The notes beneath the pieces were generated by a model. That model was not told the origin of the DNA, did no database searches, and saw only the letters and a list, made by a program, of their open reading frames with translations. The position numbers and the translations under genes are program-made. From NCBI GenBank assembly GCA_030631085.1, contig DAOVLV010000029.1, positions 1 through 10,565 of the forward strand: 10,565 nt of DNA, read 5' to 3'. Source of the stretch: Planctomycetales bacterium (GTDB taxonomy: Bacteria; Planctomycetota; Phycisphaerae; SM23-33). Shown here one piece after another: positions 6,912 to 10,565 of this stretch (position 1 is its first letter; each line of letters starts with the position of its first letter).

Positions 6912-9614
6912 ATGGATATCGGAAAGACATTCTTTCCTTACGTGCTGATTTTTCTTTTGGTGGTTTTTCTGACGGTCCCGGTTTCCGTACCGGTCCATGC
7001 CGGTGAGGTGCTGCTCGAAGGCTTCGAGAAGCCCGACAGCTTGAAAACCTCTGGAAAAGTCTCCCCGGTGAAGGGCGTCGATGCCGTTACCGAAGGGGTC
7101 GGAGCATTGCAATTGTCGCCCGGTGCAAAAGTTACGATCCAGGTTCCCGCCGGAGCCATAAGCAAGGTCGGGTGGCTTAAGATTGACACATTCGAGGTTC
7201 GGCCTGTAATGGCTTCGCTCAATGTGTCGTTCGGGAAAATTCTTTTACGTCGGGGATATGTCTCGCCGGGAACCGACACGCTGGCAGTTCCTTTGGGACT
7301 GGTGGCTCGGACGCATCGCGGCGCCTGGCCTGAAAAACCGCTTACTGTCAAGTTGCACAATCCGGGTCAACATCCGGTCGTTATCGATAACGTACGACTG
7401 GCTACTCCGGCTGTACCGCCGGGCGGGGTGATACTGCTTGATTTCGGTCCGCCGAACCAGGTGCTCTGGCCCGGTTTTGAACCGGCCGGCGCGGAGGGTA
7501 CTTCCATCGCGTGGAGCGGGGCTAACGAAATATTATCCTACACGAACCGCTATCCTGACCCGCTTATGGGCGATTTTACCGGTCGCCAGTTGGGGTATAA
7601 GCAGTTGGAAGCCATTACTTTGCGTAGTGAGGGGCAATCTACGGCATGGGTATGGATGACGCACTACGCTCGTGATTTTTCCTCCCCAGCCGAGTATTCA
7701 GCCAAAATGAATCGAAAGTCCATCCTTCGTCGTCGATTTTCGCTTGGGCAGATGCTTTCGCCCGATGGGTTGCTGCGTGGTAAAGACCAGCCATGGACGA
7801 TTGAATGGTTCGACAAATCCTTTGTGCCATCTGTTGTCTCCGGTGTTGAATGTTCACTGAAGGCCGATAAAAACCGCCTCGAACTGCTCAATTGCCAGTT
7901 GGCGGCGGTAATCATATCGCCCCGAAAGTCGCAAAATGCGACCCGTGCTTACGTCAAACAACTGGAGCAGGATATCCTGCGTTATCGCAGGCAATTCGTC
8001 CTTGCCACCCAACACCATACCCGCTGCAACGTAACGCCGACGCCGGAAGAGACAAAGGGCGGATGCATCGTATTCAGTCCGCCTCGAAATGATTGGTTCA
8101 ATCGCATGCATGTTCCCAAGGCCGAACACCGCGCCGGTATTCTCAAACTTACAGTTGCTTCGGGTTCTTCAGCAATCGCGGCGATTGCGGCAGTACCGTG
8201 CAAGGACGGTAAAATGCTCAGCCTTCGTATCGATGCCCTGCGCGACCCCGGAAAACCCGCCGTTCCGTCGGGTAGATGGGAACTCTACGCCCTCAATACG
8301 ATGCCGGTTGTCGAAAACGCCTGCGTACATTATCAACCGTTCCTTCCCGTACGAAATTTCCGCAACGTAAGCGCCGGCGGCGTGTATTGGTTTATACTGC
8401 GCGCCGAAGTGCCCGGACGAACACGCACAGGCATCTATAAAGGAACTGTCCACATTACGCTCGATCGGACCCGGACGCAGATTCCGGTCGAACTCGAAGT
8501 CGTCAACATCGGTTCAGACCGGGCTGAACGGAAGCGGACATTCGCCGTTATGAAGACCGGCGATTGCGCAGAGGCATATTACTCGCTGGCACATATCCTG
8601 CCCGTTCAGCACCGGAACAAGGTAACTAAAGACATACTCACCCGCCTCTACGACGCGGGTTTCAATGCCGCAATAGTCAACGGGCCGACAATGACGCGTA
8701 CGCTCAAACTCCAGCCGACGCCGATGATAAATAACCTGCAAAAATATCCGCGCCCGGGTCGGTCCGGAAGAATGCTCGTCAATCTCAGTTCCGTTCACTG
8801 GATGTTGCAATTTTGTCGGGTCCAGCCCGGAACCGCACGATATACCAACAAGACCCACGATACGGTAAAGATGTGCAATGACATTGCGGGTAAAAATAAA
8901 TTTACCGATTACTCATTGTACTGCGGGCATGGACAGAGCGAAAAATCGCTCTCGGAAGTTGCCAAGAGAACCTTGACGGTGCGCCGGACCAAAGGGGGCG
9001 CTCCGGCCATCAGCACGTTGGCGTCGAGCCTCAGCAGTATGGAGTCGGGACAGCGGGCAAAATTGCTCTCAGCACTGGAGACGCTTATCTGCGTACCGAA
9101 CCACAAAGACCTCGGCAGTATCGGTGAAAAGTTCAAAAAAACCGGTCGAAGCAAAATATTCGCTATTCGAATAAGTTACCCCGACGTGTACACCGGGGGT
9201 TTCTACTGCTGGGGCGTCGGAGCCGACGGAGCGTACATCAGCCGAATATTCGGTTACAGACCCCTGTTCAACGCGTTTTTCTTCGATCCGCGAAACCTGC
9301 TGCTACCCGCGCGTAAGGGCGACTTCGAGCCTACGCTGGGATTGTTGAAGTTCCAACAGAGCGTCGCGGACTACGACCTCGCCTGCCGATGCGAAGCGCT
9401 CGTCCGAAAAGCGAAAGAGAAATCCAAAGATGCTTCGTCACTGGAGAAAATACTGATGGAAATTCGCATTACCGCCGATTCCAAGCCGCCAAGATACAAC
9501 GGCCGGCTGATGCGAGCAACATCAGTACCACCGGAGCAACTTCAGACATGGCGAACGTCGCTGATCCGCGAAGCGGGAAAAGTTTATGAAGAAATGACCA
9601 AAGCGCCCCGGTGA
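6912..9614 (+). CDS. Large exported protein resembling GH123/DUF4091 glycosidases
   Basis: This 900-residue protein has a signal peptide (1-30; hydrophobic core about 8-28, cleavage after VHA). Residues about 31-165 (EVLLEGFEKPDSLKTSG, ending VVIDNVRL) look like a carbohydrate-binding jelly roll. Residues about 470-532 (NFRNVSAGGVYWFILRAEVP, TGIYKGTVHITL, IPVELEVV) match the beta-sandwich that precedes the barrel in GH123/DUF4091 proteins. The rest fits a barrel plus C-terminal helices: LYDAGFNAAIVNGP (579-592), FYCWGVGADGAYISR (764-778), then LLKFQQSVADYDLACRCEAL (810-829), which resembles the closing 'R..EDYEYL' segment of the family. I cannot find the usual Asp-Glu pair of the active site; the corresponding strand seems to be DYSLYCGHGQSE (666-677). 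So it may be a diverged or inactive member. It would act in the periplasm or outside the cell. The family call rests on recognised patterns only. Confidence 0.6.
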   Translation: MDIGKTFFPYVLIFLLVVFLTVPVSVPVHAGEVLLEGFEKPDSLKTSGKVSPVKGVDAVTEGVGALQLSPGAKVTIQVPAGAISKVGWLKIDTFEVRPVMASLNVSFGKILLRRGYVSPGTDTLAVPLGLVARTHRGAWPEKPLTVKLHNPGQHPVVIDNVRLATPAVPPGGVILLDFGPPNQVLWPGFEPAGAEGTSIAWSGANEILSYTNRYPDPLMGDFTGRQLGYKQLEAITLRSEGQSTAWVWMTHYARDFSSPAEYSAKMNRKSILRRRFSLGQMLSPDGLLRGKDQPWTIEWFDKSFVPSVVSGVECSLKADKNRLELLNCQLAAVIISPRKSQNATRAYVKQLEQDILRYRRQFVLATQHHTRCNVTPTPEETKGGCIVFSPPRNDWFNRMHVPKAEHRAGILKLTVASGSSAIAAIAAVPCKDGKMLSLRIDALRDPGKPAVPSGRWELYALNTMPVVENACVHYQPFLPVRNFRNVSAGGVYWFILRAEVPGRTRTGIYKGTVHITLDRTRTQIPVELEVVNIGSDRAERKRTFAVMKTGDCAEAYYSLAHILPVQHRNKVTKDILTRLYDAGFNAAIVNGPTMTRTLKLQPTPMINNLQKYPRPGRSGRMLVNLSSVHWMLQFCRVQPGTARYTNKTHDTVKMCNDIAGKNKFTDYSLYCGHGQSEKSLSEVAKRTLTVRRTKGGAPAISTLASSLSSMESGQRAKLLSALETLICVPNHKDLGSIGEKFKKTGRSKIFAIRISYPDVYTGGFYCWGVGADGAYISRIFGYRPLFNAFFFDPRNLLLPARKGDFEPTLGLLKFQQSVADYDLACRCEALVRKAKEKSKDASSLEKILMEIRITADSKPPRYNGRLMRATSVPPEQLQTWRTSLIREAGKVYEEMTKAPR

Positions 9615-9663
9615 GAAGAATCAGAAGAAACGCTTCGCCAAAACGAGCATCCCCTGTTTCGAA

Positions 9664-9667
9664 GGAG
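9664..9667 (+). promoter_or_regulatory. Ribosome binding site that fixes a TTG start
   Basis: GGAG within AAGGAGAG (9662-9669) lies seven bases before TTG 9675. No ATG or GTG is available in frame near it. The 60 bases after the preceding stop codon hold no visible terminator, so read-through from the GH123-like gene is possible. Confidence 0.7.
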
Positions 9668-9674
9668 AGCAATC

Positions 9675-10127
9675 TTGGCCCGTAAATCAAACAAGAAGCA
9701 AATTGTTCATGTTAAGAGGAAGTCCCTCGCGGGCTTCGGCAAAGCGCCCGCAGGCCTCGTTCGCGATCTTCGCTCGTTAATCGAGCAGACCCGCGAAGCG
9801 GTAGGCCAGTCGGTCAACTCCGCCCTGGTCGTGCTCTACTGGCAGGTTGGCCGGCGGATTCGCAAGGATGTCCTGAAAGATGAGCGGGCCGAGTACGGCC
9901 GGGAGATTGTCTCCGCACTGAGTAGACAATTGGTCGCAGACTATGGCCGGGGTTTCTCTCGCCCCAACCTGTTTCGAATGTTGCGTTTCGCGGAAGTATT
10001 CCAAGACGGACAGATTGTCTCGACACTGTCGAGACAATTGAGCTGGAGCCATTTCGTCGCCATTATCCCGCTGGAAGATAACCTCCAGCGGGAGTTCTAC
10101 GCGGAGATATGCCGACTGGAACGGTAG
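9675..10127 (+). CDS. N-terminal half of a YhcG/DUF1016 nuclease, ended by an in-frame TAG
   Basis: These 150 residues are the DUF1016 N-terminal domain of the YhcG family. Family hallmarks are LIEQTREAVGQSVNSALVVLYWQVGRRI (35-62), YGREIVSALSRQLVADYGRGFS (74-95), NLFRMLRFAEVF (98-109), QIVSTLSRQLSWSHF (113-127), and LQREFYAEICRLER (137-150). The start is TTG with AAGGAG seven bases upstream. In homologues the last segment continues as CRLERWSVRTLR; here the Trp codon is TAG (10125-10127) and the downstream frame is open to the window end. The stop would leave only the N-terminal domain, without the nuclease. In other genomes this family often lies near restriction-modification and other defence genes; nothing on the left here supports that, and the right side is not visible. 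The gene also holds the two palindromes at 9906-9930 and 10014-10038. Confidence 0.85.
   Translation: MARKSNKKQIVHVKRKSLAGFGKAPAGLVRDLRSLIEQTREAVGQSVNSALVVLYWQVGRRIRKDVLKDERAEYGREIVSALSRQLVADYGRGFSRPNLFRMLRFAEVFQDGQIVSTLSRQLSWSHFVAIIPLEDNLQREFYAEICRLER
9906..9930. repeat. Imperfect 25-bp palindrome in the DUF1016 gene (copy 1)
   Basis: The arms ATTGTCTCCGCA (9906-9917) and TGAGTAGACAAT (9919-9930) pair at 10 of 12 positions around a single C. It covers the codons of EIVSALSRQL. It starts 108 bp (36 codons) before the perfect copy at 10014. Confidence 0.75.
10014..10038. repeat. Perfect 25-bp palindrome in the DUF1016 gene (copy 2)
   Basis: The arms ATTGTCTCGACA (10014-10025) and TGTCGAGACAAT (10027-10038) are exact reverse complements around the C at 10026. 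It covers the codons of QIVSTLSRQL. In the mRNA it would form an 11-bp stem with a three-base loop. Both copies share ATTGTCTC at the left and AGACAATTG at the right. Part of the likeness follows from the repeated peptide; the inverted symmetry does not. Confidence 0.85.
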
Positions 10128-10565
10128 AGCGTGCGAACCCTCCGCAAGAAGATCAACGGTATGCTCTTCGAGAGAACGGCCATTTCGAAAAAACCCGCCG
10201 AACTGGCGAAGCAGGAATTGGCTGATTTGCGGGAAGACGACAGGCTCACGCCCGACCTGGTATTCCGCGATCCGTACTTCCTCGACTTCCTGGGTCTGAA
10301 GGACACCTATGGCGAAAAAGATATTGAATCGGCGATCCTGCGCGAGATGGAGGCGTTCATCCTGGAACTGGGTGTGGGCTTCAGTTTCCTTGCCCGCCAG
10401 AAACGTGTTACCGTCGATGACGAGGATTACTATATCGACTTGCTGTTTTTCCACCGAAAGTTGCGGCGTCTGGTGGCAATCGACCTGAAACTAGGACGCT
10501 TCCAGGCCGCCGACAAGGGGCAGATGGAACTTTACCTCCGCTGGCTGGACAAGAACGAGCGCGAG
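10128..10565 (+). pseudogene. C-terminal PD-(D/E)XK nuclease half of YhcG, downstream of the TAG; runs off the window
   Basis: The frame continues without another stop for 146 codons from SVRTLRKKINGMLFERTAIS onward, and every part looks like an intact YhcG. Numbering from the TTG, TPDLVFRDPYFLDFLGLKDTY spans about 192-212. The PD-(D/E)XK core shows D255 (YYIDLLFFHR), D270-x-K272 (AIDLKLG) and Q283 (KGQMELYLRW), so the nuclease motifs are complete. No frameshift or second lesion is present. It could be made by suppression of the amber codon, or restart at GTG 10131 or ATG 10161, but neither has a good ribosome binding site. Otherwise it is a very recent pseudogene half, or the TAG is a sequencing error. 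The family length of roughly 330-370 residues suggests that 40-70 residues lie beyond the edge. Confidence 0.75.

Noticed and set aside
9777..10454. 225-codon open frame on the minus strand across the DUF1016 gene
   Set aside because: It is antisense to a well-conserved family sequence, has no ribosome binding site, and its translation is low-quality mixed sequence. The opposite strand explains it.

Overview
The window looks like chromosome from a Gram-negative, glycan-rich bacterium, most likely a planctomycete (Phycisphaerae-like) or a relative. The reasons are a DNRLRE-type PEP-CTERM protein, a 900-residue exported protein resembling GH123/DUF4091 glycosidases, moderate GC, and free use of GTG and TTG starts. 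The taxonomic call is an inference from gene content, not from a marker gene.

Positions 50-6676 are mostly a surface-polysaccharide region. It holds a WecA/MraY-type polyprenyl-phosphate sugar-1-phosphate transferase (+, 50-1207), a non-hydrolysing UDP-GlcNAc 2-epimerase WecB (-, 1215-2306), a PEP-CTERM/DNRLRE secreted protein (+, 2455-3216) and a membrane-anchored WbpM/FlaA1-type UDP-HexNAc 4,6-dehydratase (-, 3238-5301). An exported TPR protein with long low-complexity arms follows (-, 5492-6676). Together these would make UDP-ManNAc and a 4-keto-6-deoxy-HexNAc, and load a first sugar phosphate onto undecaprenyl phosphate. The PEP-CTERM protein is the type of cargo that an exosortase (not in the window) delivers to an exopolysaccharide matrix. 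The first four genes alternate in strand, with convergent gaps of 7 and 21 bases, so they do not form one operon.

Positions 6677-6911 form a divergent control region. It has a TATAAT box beside a small palindrome on the minus strand. On the plus side, a cluster of CACTAYGT boxes lies just upstream of the large exported GH123-like gene (6912-9614).

At the right edge (9675 to the window end) is a YhcG/DUF1016 PD-(D/E)XK nuclease gene with a TTG start. A single in-frame TAG replaces the Trp codon I would expect at residue 151. The frame stays open and well conserved from there to the edge. The same gene carries a perfect 25-bp palindrome and, 108 bp upstream, an imperfect copy. Both lie over the repeated protein motif IVSxLSRQL. 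The stop codon plus palindrome pair is the most unusual signal in the window.
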